In this document: positions 1 through 6,564 of the stretch, piece by piece
Layout of the letters: each line of letters starts with the position of its first letter
Numbering within the stretch: the stretch's first letter is position 1
Assembly (NCBI GenBank): GCA_900769385.1
Contig: CAAGGO010000355.1
Coordinates: 1 to 12,123, forward strand
Length of the DNA stretch: 12,123 bases
From: Rikenellaceae bacterium
GTDB taxonomy: Bacteria > Bacteroidota > Bacteroidia > Bacteroidales > UBA932
Reading direction: 5' to 3'
Notes under the pieces: generated by a model
What the model was told of the DNA's origin: nothing
Database searches by the model: none
The model's input: only the letters and a program-made list of their open reading frames with translations
Program-made: the position numbers and the translations under genes

Positions 1-1545
1 CTCGGTCCTAAAGGCCGCAATGTAATTATCGAGAAAGCATTTGGTGCACCCCACATCACAAAAGACGGTGTAACCGTTGCCAAAGAGATTGAGCTTGAGG
101 ACAGATTCCAGAATATGGGTGCACAGATGGTTAAGGAGGTAGCTTCAAAAACCAATGACCAGGCCGGTGACGGTACAACTACCGCTACTGTTCTTGCACA
201 GGCTATCATTAACGTAGGTTTGAAGAATGTTACAGCAGGTGCAAACCCTATGGACCTTAAACGCGGTATTGACAAAGCTGTTGCTGCAGTTGTTGCAAAC
301 CTTAAAGAGCAGAGCACTGAGGTTGGAGAGGACTACTCTAAAGTTGAGCAGGTAGGTACAATCTCAGCAAACAATGATGCATTCATCGGTAAACTTATTG
401 CTGATGCAATGAGCAAAGTGAAGAAAGAGGGTGTAATTACAGTTGAGGAGGCAAAAGGTACTGCAACAGAGGTTAAAGTTGTTGAGGGTATGCAGTTTGA
501 CAGAGGCTACATCTCTCCATACTTCATGACCAACCCGGACAAGATGGAGGCAGTTCTTGAACAGCCATACATCCTTGTAACAGACAAGAAAATCTCTTCA
601 ATGAAAGATCTTCTTCCAGTTCTTGAGCCAATTGCAAGAGAGGGCAAATCATTGCTTATCATTGCAGAGGACGTTGACGGAGAGGCTCTTACAACCCTTG
701 TAGTGAACAGACTTCGCGGCACAATCAAAGTTGCAGCTGTTAAAGCTCCAGGCTTTGGTGACAGAAGAAAAGAGATGCTTCAGGATATTGCAACCCTTAC
801 AGGTGCAACTGTAGTTTCCGAGGAGAGAGGCTTCACTTTGGAGAACTGCTCACTTCCTATGCTTGGTACAGCTGAGAAAGTTGCTGTTGACAAAGAGAAC
901 ACTACCATTGTAAACGGTGCAGGTGACAAAGAGGCAATTGCAGACCGCGTGGCACAGATCAAGAAACAGATTGAGACAACTACCAGCGATTACGACCGCG
1001 AAAAGCTGAAAGAGCGTCTTGCTAAAATGGCAGGCGGCGTTGCAGTACTTTACGTTGGTGCAGCATCTGAGGTTGAGCTAAAAGAGAAGAAAGACAGAGT
1101 TGAAGATGCACTCAACGCAACCAGAGCAGCTGTTGAAGAGGGTATCGTAGCAGGTGGTGGAGTTGCTTACATCAGAGCAATTGATTGCCTTAAAGCTGTT
1201 AAAGCAGATAACGAGGACGAGCAGACAGGTATCAACATCATTGCACGCGCAATTGAGGCTCCGCTAAGAACCATTTGCGAGAACGCAGGTGTAGAGGGCA
1301 GCGTAGTTATCCAGAAAATTAAAGAGGGCGAGGCAGACTTCGGTTACAACGCACGCACAGAGGTTTACGAGAACCTTCTTGCTGCAGGTGTAATTGACCC
1401 AACCAAAGTTAGCCGCGTAGCACTTGAGAACGCAGCATCAGTTGCCGGAATGTTCCTTACAACTGAGTGCGTAATTGCAGACAAAAAAGAGGAAAACCCA
1501 ATGCCAATGCCTCCAATGGGCGGCGGAATGGGCGGAATGATGTAA
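1..1545 (+). CDS. groL: GroEL chaperonin (Hsp60), N-terminus missing
   Basis: 60-kDa chaperonin that folds proteins in the cytosol as a double heptameric ring with GroES, driven by ATP. The frame is open from base 1 and begins at the conserved LGPKGRN stretch, which is about residue 31 of E. coli GroEL, so roughly 30 N-terminal residues lie off the window. The ATG at 115 is internal. Visible landmarks are [15 protein letters not shown], the ATP-site motif [12 protein letters not shown], the [13 protein letters not shown] segment holding the hydrolytic Asp (D398 in E. coli), and the Met/Gly-rich tail ending GGGMGGMM. The body is full length and intact. Codon use is strongly biased, as expected for a highly expressed gene. 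groES would normally lie just upstream and cannot be seen. A hairpin follows the stop codon. The identification is certain. Confidence 0.98.
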   Translation, partial: LGPKGRNVIIEKAFGAPHITKDGVTVAKEIELEDRFQNMGAQMVKEVASKTNDQAGDGTTTATVLAQAIINVGLKNVTAGANPMDLKRGIDKAVAAVVANLKEQSTEVGEDYSKVEQVGTISANNDAFIGKLIADAMSKVKKEGVITVEEAKGTATEVKVVEGMQFDRGYISPYFMTNPDKMEAVLEQPYILVTDKKISSMKDLLPVLEPIAREGKSLLIIAEDVDGEALTTLVVNRLRGTIKVAAVKAPGFGDRRKEMLQDIATLTGATVVSEERGFTLENCSLPMLGTAEKVAVDKENTTIVNGAGDKEAIADRVAQIKKQIETTTSDYDREKLKERLAKMAGGVAVLYVGAASEVELKEKKDRVEDALNATRAAVEEGIVAGGGVAYIRAIDCLKAVKADNEDEQTGINIIARAIEAPLRTICENAGVEGSVVIQKIKEGEADFGYNARTEVYENLLAAGVIDPTKVSRVALENAASVAGMFLTTECVIADKKEENPMPMPPMGGGMGGMM

Positions 1546-1566
1546 TCATCCTCTTTCCGGCAAAAC

Positions 1567-1605
1567 AGCAGGCAGCTCCTTCAAAAGGGCTGCCTGCTTT
1601 ATTTT
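1567..1605 (+). terminator. Hairpin terminator after groEL, possibly bidirectional
   Basis: Arms AGCAGGCAGC (1567-1576) and GCTGCCTGCT (1589-1598) pair perfectly over 10 bp, extended by a U-G and a C-G pair, and are followed by a T-rich stretch (TTTATTTT). It lies 22 bases after the groEL stop and 25 bases before the end of the convergent PPTase gene. On the minus strand the same stem is followed by GTTTTG, so it may also end the leftward transcript. Seen directly; function is inferred. Confidence 0.8.
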
Positions 1606-1629
1606 CAATAGAATTTATTGTCGGGAAGA

Positions 1630-2265
1630 TTATCCCACCAACCACACCATAACGTGGTTGTCAAATACTTCGTATTCCAATTCAAACTCCTCCTCGGAGC
1701 CGTCTTTGTTGATGAAGGTTGCCTCAATGTCTCCCTCTTTTTTAGGGTGGAACTTGTCTACCTCCATCTGTTTTGCAAAGTCAACGCCGTGCTGGCTCAT
1801 ACGTTTGTAGATGGCCTCTTTTGCGCACCAATAGATTGCAAGCTGCAAGTTGCGGTTCTTGTCCTGCAAATCATCAATTTCGTCCTCAGAAAGGGCTTTT
1901 TTCTCCACAACAGAGAAATCTCTCTCAGTGCTCTCAATATCAATACCAACCTCCTCGGTAGGATGGGTTATGATTGCAACAAATCTGTTTGTGTGGGTAA
2001 TGCTTATCTTGGTAAGGCTGTTCTGGATAAAAGGTGCGCCATTATCGTGATGACCCAGATACACCTTATCCTCAAAGATTGTGTTCAACAAAGCTCTCAC
2101 AGCAAGTTTCTCGCGTCTTCTTGCTCCGCTTTTTGTAATGTACAGTTCCTCCAACTCCTCGTTAGGGATAGAAATGATTTTCAATAACTCTTCTTCCGTT
2201 TCCGTGACCTCCCAGACGGAAATCTCGGCACCATTTTTAAGCTCTTTTCTAAAATGCAGGCCCAT
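1630..2265 (-). CDS. 4'-phosphopantetheinyl transferase, Sfp/Gsp type
   Basis: Transfers the 4'-phosphopantetheine arm of coenzyme A to a conserved Ser of acyl- or peptidyl-carrier proteins in the cytosol. The 211 residues match the usual length of a two-lobed Sfp-type enzyme. Hallmarks are the P1 region with ITHTNRF (His91), the Mg-binding GIDIES (residues 107-112), and the WCAKEAIYK helix (146-154) with the conserved W, K, E and K. The ATG at 2265 is the natural start, though only weak AG-rich sequence precedes it. It follows the gldE-like gene on the same strand after a 100-base gap with no clear promoter, so the two are probably co-transcribed; I recall the same order in other Bacteroidota. 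No polyketide or NRPS genes are near, so the likely substrate is the fatty-acid ACP or a similar carrier (inference). Confidence 0.9.
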   Translation of the reverse strand: MGLHFRKELKNGAEISVWEVTETEEELLKIISIPNEELEELYITKSGARRREKLAVRALLNTIFEDKVYLGHHDNGAPFIQNSLTKISITHTNRFVAIITHPTEEVGIDIESTERDFSVVEKKALSEDEIDDLQDKNRNLQLAIYWCAKEAIYKRMSQHGVDFAKQMEVDKFHPKKEGDIEATFINKDGSEEEFELEYEVFDNHVMVWLVG

Positions 2266-2365
2266 ATATTCTTTTTATTATTTTTCCCAATTTTCTTCCC
2301 GACAGCTTTTTCCCTCTCCTCCACACATCATTCTCCACAAAATCACCATCTGCAGGAATCTTCAA

Positions 2366-3403
2366 TTATCTTCTGTTAAGTTCGTGCAACTCCTCAAAAT
2401 CGCTCTCATCCACAATCTCTCCCACAATCTCCTCCAGGATATCTTCCAGGGTAACAATTCCGTCTGTTCCGCCATACTCGTCCACCACAACTGCCAGGTG
2501 CATCTTCTTGTTGCGGAACTCCTCCAGAAGGTCGTTGATCTTTTTGCTCTCTGGAACAAAATATGCCTCCCTTATATGGTCTTTCCAGTTGAATTCTTTG
2601 CTTCTGTCAACTATATAAGGAAGCATATCCTTAATGTAAAGGAAACCCTTTATATCATCCAAATCCTCCTGATAAACCGGCAAACGGGAGAAACCGCACT
2701 CATTTGCTATCCTAATGACCTCCTCATTGGTAGAATCAATGTCAATAGCCACCACATCCACCCTTGGCTTCATAATCTTCTCCACACTGATTGTAGGAAG
2801 CTTTACAATTCCCTTGAGGATTTTCTTCTCATCACTGGTTGTAGGGGTAGCAATGTCAACCGCTTCAGAAAGCTCCTCCAATGTAACCTCACCTCTGGCA
2901 TCAAACCTGTCTGAGATTCTGTTGGTAAACTTTATCATAAGGGAACTGAACGGCCTGGTTACAGGCATCAGTGCCGAAATAGGCATAGCCATCATTTTTG
3001 CAAACTTCACAGGATAATGTGTAGCAATCACCTTAGGGAAAACCTCTCCAAACATAAGGAGGAAGAAAGTTACACAAATGGTATTCACAAGAAACTCCAG
3101 AACCGGAGATCCTGCAAAATCAAACAAGTATCCCATCAACATGGTTGAAAGGAGTACAATAAGTATGTTCACCACATTATTGGCCTGAAGAATTGTACCC
3201 AAAAGGTAATCAGGATTTGAAAGGAGCCATAATACGCGCTCCCCTTTTGGATCACCCTCCTGCTTCAGCGCCTCCTTCTGCCCCGGTGTAAGGGAAAAGA
3301 ACGCCGCTTCGCTACCCGAAATAAGGGCCGAGCAGGTTATAAGACCTAATATTGAACAAGAGAGAACTATAAGTTCTACTGTAGCGCTACTGGGAGGTTC
3401 CAA
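2366..3403 (-). CDS. gldE: GldE-like CNNM/DUF21 and CBS-pair membrane protein, C-terminally short
   Basis: Inner-membrane protein of the CNNM (DUF21) plus CBS group, related to the CorC/HlyC and MgtE-regulator-like families; Bacteroidota members are named GldE after a gliding-motility gene. Family roles suggest divalent-cation (Mg) transport or its control. The DUF21 region covers about residues 8-190, with hydrophobic segments near 8-30, 76-93 and 104-118 and the conserved GEVFPK at 119-124. Two CBS repeats follow: about 207-262 (FSRLPVY, GFLYIKD) and 272-332 (HLAVVVDEYGGTDGIVTLEDILEEIVGEI). The protein stops at residue 345, just where a CorC_HlyC domain of about 80 residues normally begins; relatives are usually over 400 residues. 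The start is TTG at 3403: an in-frame stop lies two codons upstream, there is no ATG before residue 88, and a promoter sits 27 bases upstream. PPTase follows downstream. The gliding name does not imply motility here. Confidence 0.88.
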   Translation of the reverse strand: MEPPSSATVELIVLSCSILGLITCSALISGSEAAFFSLTPGQKEALKQEGDPKGERVLWLLSNPDYLLGTILQANNVVNILIVLLSTMLMGYLFDFAGSPVLEFLVNTICVTFFLLMFGEVFPKVIATHYPVKFAKMMAMPISALMPVTRPFSSLMIKFTNRISDRFDARGEVTLEELSEAVDIATPTTSDEKKILKGIVKLPTISVEKIMKPRVDVVAIDIDSTNEEVIRIANECGFSRLPVYQEDLDDIKGFLYIKDMLPYIVDRSKEFNWKDHIREAYFVPESKKINDLLEEFRNKKMHLAVVVDEYGGTDGIVTLEDILEEIVGEIVDESDFEELHELNRR

Positions 3404-3429
3404 ATTTTAAAATGTATTGGTTTAGGGTG

Positions 3430-3458
3430 CAAATATAATTATTTTTCTTTTACAGCAA
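3430..3458 (-). promoter_or_regulatory. Bacteroidota-type promoter of gldE-like/PPTase
   Basis: On the minus strand TATATTTG (3437-3430) matches the TAnnTTTG -7 box exactly. TTG (3458-3456) lies 18 bases upstream of it as a partial -33 box. Transcription would start near 3423, giving a leader of about 20 bases before the TTG start at 3403, which supports that start. The match is read directly; promoter activity is inferred. Confidence 0.6.
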
Positions 3459-3464
3459 CACCGT

Positions 3465-3510
3465 AAAATTAAAATCAGCTGCCCGGCTATATGAATAACC
3501 GGACAACTGA
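3465..3510 (-). terminator. Rho-independent terminator of the S37 peptidase gene (minus strand)
   Basis: On the minus strand, arms TCAGTTGTCCGGTTAT (3510-3495) and ATAGCCGGGCAGCTGA (3490-3475) form a 16-bp stem with a 4-base loop. Thirteen pairs are Watson-Crick and three are G-U wobbles. TTTTAATTTT (3474-3465) follows at once. On the plus strand the wobbles become C-A mismatches, so the structure works only in the leftward direction, matching the upstream gene. It ends just before the gldE-like promoter. Confidence 0.85.
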
Positions 3511-3559
3511 CTTATACAATCCGCAATTTTTAATGTAATCTCTTTAATCTGAATGCATT

Positions 3560-4924
3560 TTAAAGCTCCAACCACTCTTTGAGAGTAGCAATGGCCTCCT
3601 TCTTCATCTCCTCTGGCAAAGTTGAAATTCTTGCCCTGTGGCTACCATTAGGCTCAATGTAAAGCTTCATTGTCTGGCGGCCCTTACCTTTCTTCTTAAG
3701 CTCCTCATTCTTTACAGGAGCTACAGGCATAACTGCACTCCAAGGGTCAAACTGACCATAGATGAACATCATTTTTGAATCAGTCTTTGCCAGGAAGTTC
3801 TTTATTTTCTTGTACAAATACTTGTCAAACTTGAATGTCTGGCTCTGTGGCACGAACAATCTGTTCAAATATCCCTCAGCATCCTTGATTGTAAGCAAAC
3901 CTTTGAAAGGTTTGGTGTCATAACCGTAGTAGCCAAGCTCTTTTGCAGCCTGAACAAAGAAAGGTGCATTGTTGCCACCTTCTGCAAAATAATCAGGTCC
4001 GCTTACCAATACCAAGAAATCAAACATCTCCTTGTCTGTAGCAGTTTTAGGATCAGGAACAGTTGAAGTTTTCATACCCCACTGCCAGAAAGCGAACGGG
4101 AACTCAAGTACACAATAATCATAAACCTCATCCATACTGATCTTGTAAGTATAGTTGTTCTTTGCAGAAAGCTCCTCAAACATAGGTTTGATGTCAGCCC
4201 TTCTCTTAAGGAACTCTATCTGGAAATTCTTAAGGATCTCACGGTCTTGTGGAGTACCTGCATACTCAGCCAAGAATGGCTCGTGACGTCCGTCCTCTAC
4301 ACCCTTGCAAAGCGGGCCTACGTAAGGAACAGAAACATCCAGATCCTCTGGGTAGTAAGCAGTATAGAACATAGTTGTCTGACCACCCTTGCTGATACCT
4401 GTAGCAATCCATTTTCCATTCAACACCTTTCTTAGTGTCTGGTTAACATTATGAAGGTCTGCAGCCTCATTCTCAGCTGTCATATAGCTCCAGTCCAAAG
4501 TCTCAGGGGTAATTGACTTGTCATTCTGCATAAATGGGACCGACTCAAGGAAATATCTGTGCTCCACAACTACAAGGTTTGTATTAAACAAGCGTGAAAC
4601 CTCCTCCCTGTAACGTGGGTTAAGGCCGTAAGCCGCACCGTAACCCTCAGTAACAATAACTGTAGGTGCATTGTAATCTGCAACAGCTACAACCACACGC
4701 TGCTTGTAAGTACCTTTGGCAGGATTGCTGTGGTCAATAGGCTGCTCAAAGAACATCACGTATTTCTCCTTAAAAGGATTCTCCATTTTATCAGAAACCT
4801 CAAGTTTCTTTATGCCGCTGATATGGCTGAACTGAGCCAACTTCTCAGGCAACTGCGCAAAAGCCGGAGCCACCACAAAAAGTAAAAGGGCAACGGCCAA
4901 AAATCTGGTAAGTCTTGTTTTCAT
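3560..4924 (-). CDS. Secreted S37-family (PS-10) serine peptidase
   Basis: Serine peptidase of MEROPS family S37 (type: Streptomyces PS-10 prolyl tri/tetrapeptidyl aminopeptidase), which releases short Pro-containing N-terminal peptides. It has the alpha/beta-hydrolase fold. A Sec signal peptide is clear at residues 1-23 (basic MKTRLTR, hydrophobic core, likely cut after AFA); no Cys follows, so it is not a lipoprotein, and a periplasmic or secreted location is expected. Landmarks are TEGYG (92-96), VVVEHRYF (118-125), the nucleophile elbow GISKGGQ (Ser178), GQFDPWSA (Asp393) and NGSHR (His429), which together give a complete Ser-Asp-His triad. At 454 residues it is full length. It starts 24 bases after traX on the same strand, so the two may be co-transcribed, and a strong terminator follows it. 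Peptide scavenging is a reasonable role, but the exact specificity cannot be read from sequence. Confidence 0.9.
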   Translation of the reverse strand: MKTRLTRFLAVALLLFVVAPAFAQLPEKLAQFSHISGIKKLEVSDKMENPFKEKYVMFFEQPIDHSNPAKGTYKQRVVVAVADYNAPTVIVTEGYGAAYGLNPRYREEVSRLFNTNLVVVEHRYFLESVPFMQNDKSITPETLDWSYMTAENEAADLHNVNQTLRKVLNGKWIATGISKGGQTTMFYTAYYPEDLDVSVPYVGPLCKGVEDGRHEPFLAEYAGTPQDREILKNFQIEFLKRRADIKPMFEELSAKNNYTYKISMDEVYDYCVLEFPFAFWQWGMKTSTVPDPKTATDKEMFDFLVLVSGPDYFAEGGNNAPFFVQAAKELGYYGYDTKPFKGLLTIKDAEGYLNRLFVPQSQTFKFDKYLYKKIKNFLAKTDSKMMFIYGQFDPWSAVMPVAPVKNEELKKKGKGRQTMKLYIEPNGSHRARISTLPEEMKKEAIATLKEWLEL

Positions 4925-4948
4925 ATAATTATAAGTTTCAGTAAATTC

Positions 4949-5632
4949 CTAGAAAATTCTCAACAAATATATTACAAAAAGATGTAATGGATAAAAAAGA
5001 TAGAAGGCATATTTGGCCAGCTTGCCTGTTGCAAACCCCCGCTTGCCGTTATACATGCAAATAGGGACAAAAGCTGCACCAGCTATCCATCTGCTTGGCA
5101 GAACACATACACCTATAATTGACATCAATACCCTATTGGTGCGCAAAATATACAACAGCAATATGAATCCGTAGCCGAAGCACCCATAATCCGCTTTAAG
5201 GAAGATTGATACAACAAGCAGCCCAGAAAGTGCAAAAAGGTAATTCACTTGTTTTGCCGCCCTATATTTTTCATATAAAAAGATTCCTGCATAACCCAGC
5301 AGCAGAGTGAAGAAAACATTCTGTTTAGGATGAAAAAATGCACCGCCGAAAGCCAGATTGAATGGTATCTCGGAAATGAGAGCAAACACCAATAAATTGA
5401 TTGCATACTTCTTCCTGTTTCCTGTATGTACAAACCCTTCAGATATGAGAAAAGCAAAAATGGGGAAAGCCATACGCCCAATTGCCCTCATCAGATATTG
5501 TAGCGTAATCCCTTTGCCCCCTATATTGAACAGCACATCTCCTATCCAGGGAAATTCCCCCGGACAACAGGCTGCCGTATGGTCCACCAGCATTGCCAGA
5601 CATGCCAGCAATTTTAACATTGATCCACTCAT
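4949..5632 (-). CDS. TraX-family multispanning membrane protein
   Basis: Member of the TraX family (Pfam TraX). On the F plasmid, TraX N-acetylates pilin; chromosomal relatives in bacteria without conjugation genes have no settled role, though acyl transfer to an envelope or secreted substrate is a fair guess. The 227-residue protein is mostly hydrophobic with about six to eight membrane segments. Family marks are KLLACLAMLVDHTA (Asp17-His18), LMRAIGRMAFPIFAFLISEGF (48-67), HT/KKYAINLLVFALISEIPFN (69-92), NVFFTLLLG (105-113), YNGKRG (194-199) and FYPLHL (213-218). No transfer genes are nearby, so this is a chromosomal type. It lies upstream of the S37 peptidase by 24 bases and is divergent from the response regulator. 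The start may be ATG 5632 or ATG 5620 (residue 5): the putative -7 box is so close that 5620 fits a normal leader better. Confidence 0.85.
   Translation of the reverse strand: MSGSMLKLLACLAMLVDHTAACCPGEFPWIGDVLFNIGGKGITLQYLMRAIGRMAFPIFAFLISEGFVHTGNRKKYAINLLVFALISEIPFNLAFGGAFFHPKQNVFFTLLLGYAGIFLYEKYRAAKQVNYLFALSGLLVVSIFLKADYGCFGYGFILLLYILRTNRVLMSIIGVCVLPSRWIAGAAFVPICMYNGKRGFATGKLAKYAFYLFYPLHLFVIYLLRIF
4964..4971 (-). promoter_or_regulatory. Possible internal promoter -7 box before the S37 peptidase
   Basis: TATATTTG on the minus strand (4971-4964) matches TAnnTTTG and lies in the last codons of traX, 40 bases before the peptidase ATG. No good -33 box is present at the usual spacing. The peptidase may have its own weak promoter in addition to read-through from traX. 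Confidence 0.35.
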
Positions 5633-5640
5633 AATGCTTA

Positions 5641-5648
5641 CAAAGTTA
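5641..5648 (-). promoter_or_regulatory. Putative traX promoter -7 box
   Basis: TAACTTTG on the minus strand (5648-5641) matches TAnnTTTG. At the usual 18-base spacing upstream the sequence is GGTG, a poor -33 box. Transcription would start around 5634-5636, almost on the first ATG (5632), so either the message is nearly leaderless or ATG 5620 is used. Confidence 0.45.
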
Positions 5649-5679
5649 ATGAATTATCGTATATGGCACCAGAAAAAAA

Positions 5680-5699
5680 TATTTATCAATTATTTATCA
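5680..5699. repeat. 9-bp direct repeat, 11-bp period, upstream of traX
   Basis: TATTTATCA occurs at 5680-5688 and again at 5691-5699, one helical turn apart, just upstream of the -33 region of the putative traX promoter. Such phased repeats can bind a regulator on one face of the DNA, but the region is very AT-rich, so chance is possible. Confidence 0.4.
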
Positions 5700-5724
5700 G
5701 TTACACTTTAGTTTAAATTAATGA

Positions 5725-5745
5725 TATGTAAATAATATTTACATA
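5725..5745. promoter_or_regulatory. Palindrome, candidate operator in the traX/regulator divergent region
   Basis: TATGTAAAT (5725-5733) and ATTTACATA (5737-5745) are perfect inverted repeats with a 3-base spacer (AAT). The site lies 24 bases before the -7 box of the response-regulator gene, at or just above its -33 region, where an activator or autoregulator would bind. No T-run follows, so it is not a terminator. Binding is inferred only. Confidence 0.45.
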
Positions 5746-5769
5746 CTTCCTTATATTGTATAATATTTT

Positions 5770-5777
5770 TACATTTG
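5770..5777 (+). promoter_or_regulatory. Putative promoter -7 box of the response regulator
   Basis: TACATTTG matches TAnnTTTG and lies 42 bases before the ATG. No convincing -33 box is seen at the standard spacing, which would fit a promoter that needs an activator. An AGAGGA Shine-Dalgarno-like stretch (5809-5814) precedes the ATG by 5 bases. Confidence 0.45.
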
Positions 5778-5819
5778 CATTAAAATTAAGTTTTTCAATG
5801 CTTTAGAAAAGAGGATAAA

Positions 5820-6455
5820 ATGGAGAGAATTAAGGGTACTGTGCTTGTTTCAGACAGAAACAAGGGGTTGCTTACGGCGCTGGTGCTGCTTTTGCAGAAG
5901 GTTTTCAGCAGGGTGATTACAGAGGATGAGCCGGCCAGAATTGTGGAAATGGCAACAGCAGGTGATATTGATGTGATACTTCTGGATACGGGGCAGAACG
6001 GCGGTTCGGGGCAGCAGGAGCACACCTCACTGGTTCGTGATATTGCCGCTTTGGAGCAGAATGTCCAGGTGGTGGTCCTTACAAATTTCGGGCAGAGCCA
6101 GTTTGCAATGGAGCTGGCGGATGAGGGGGCTTTTGATTTTGTACCCAAGCCTTGGAACAATGAGAAATTGCTTGTCACCCTCAGGAATGCGTATCAGACG
6201 AGACAGCTTTCAAATGCCCTCAAGCAGGTGGGGATGATGGAAGGGAATGCAGTTGGAGAAGTGGAAAGGGATGAAAAGTTATCGGGAAGAGAAAAGGGAA
6301 ATGAGAGGATACTTACCTTGGAGCAGATGGAGAAGAAAATGATGAAGGCGGCCATTAAGAGGAATAGGGGTAATATATCTCTGGCGGCGGAGCAGTTGGG
6401 GGTTACAAGGCAAACTCTATATAACAAAGGTAAGAAATACAAGCTTTTTGAGTAA
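5820..6455 (+). CDS. Orphan response regulator: atypical receiver plus Fis-type HTH, no AAA+ domain
   Basis: Predicted DNA-binding regulator of 211 residues. Residues 5-125 form a CheY-like receiver: VLVSDRNKG (Asp12), phospho-acceptor VILLDTG (Asp56), VVLTNFG (Thr88) and FVPKPW (Lys110). The second acidic-pocket Asp, normally DD, is Arg13, which may weaken Mg binding and phosphorylation. A charged linker (about 138-163) leads to a Fis-type HTH at 167-209 (LEQMEKKMMKAAIKRNRGN, then LAAEQLGVTRQTLYNK). Receiver and HTH resemble the two ends of NtrC-family sigma-54 activators, especially the KPWNNEKLL segment seen in Bacteroidota forms, but the central ATPase (Walker motifs, GAFTGA) is absent. 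RegA/PrrA has the same receiver-HTH layout. No histidine kinase is adjacent. The start is supported by AGAGGA 5 bases upstream. Targets are unknown; the divergent traX-peptidase pair is a candidate by position. Confidence 0.85.
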   Translation: MERIKGTVLVSDRNKGLLTALVLLLQKVFSRVITEDEPARIVEMATAGDIDVILLDTGQNGGSGQQEHTSLVRDIAALEQNVQVVVLTNFGQSQFAMELADEGAFDFVPKPWNNEKLLVTLRNAYQTRQLSNALKQVGMMEGNAVGEVERDEKLSGREKGNERILTLEQMEKKMMKAAIKRNRGNISLAAEQLGVTRQTLYNKGKKYKLFE

Positions 6456-6461
6456 AATCAT

Positions 6462-6469
6462 TAACTTTG
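6462..6469 (+). promoter_or_regulatory. Putative tyrS promoter -7 box
   Basis: TAACTTTG, extended by C, matches TAnnTTTGc and starts 6 bases after the regulator's stop codon. The -33 match is poor. It would give tyrS, and probably rbfA and the permease gene, a leader of about 90 bases. The leader begins with a TTTGCAG tandem repeat (6467-6480) and holds a 3-codon reading frame at 6539-6550. No tRNA-like T-box structure is seen. Confidence 0.5.
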
Positions 6470-6564
6470 CAGTTTGCAGCCGAATCTGCAGTTTTGCCTG
6501 GGCAGCACAACTTGCGGAATAAGGGTGCCGGAGAAGAAATGAAACGTTAAAATTTTATAATAGA

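Noticed and set aside
115..117. ATG at 115 as the groEL start
   Set aside because: The frame is open to base 1 with conserved GroEL sequence before it; the gene is cut by the window edge.
507..962. Minus-strand frames inside groEL
   Set aside because: Antisense shadows created by biased codon use in groEL; no independent support.
1618..2914. Long plus-strand frames antisense to the PPTase and gldE-like genes (1618-2187 and 2081-2914)
   Set aside because: They translate to low-complexity, family-less sequence and are shadows of two well-supported minus-strand genes.
2366..3403. Calling the CNNM/CBS protein a hemolysin
   Set aside because: The label is historical; the domains point to a cation-transport-type membrane protein.
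4949..5632. TraX as a sign of a conjugative element
   Set aside because: No relaxase, coupling protein, pilus or mobilisation genes are nearby; all flanking genes are chromosomal and chromosomal TraX homologues are common.
6456..6564. T-box or other aminoacyl-tRNA-responsive leader before tyrS
   Set aside because: No specifier stem, T-box consensus sequence or terminator/antiterminator pair can be seen, and T-boxes are not expected in this phylum.
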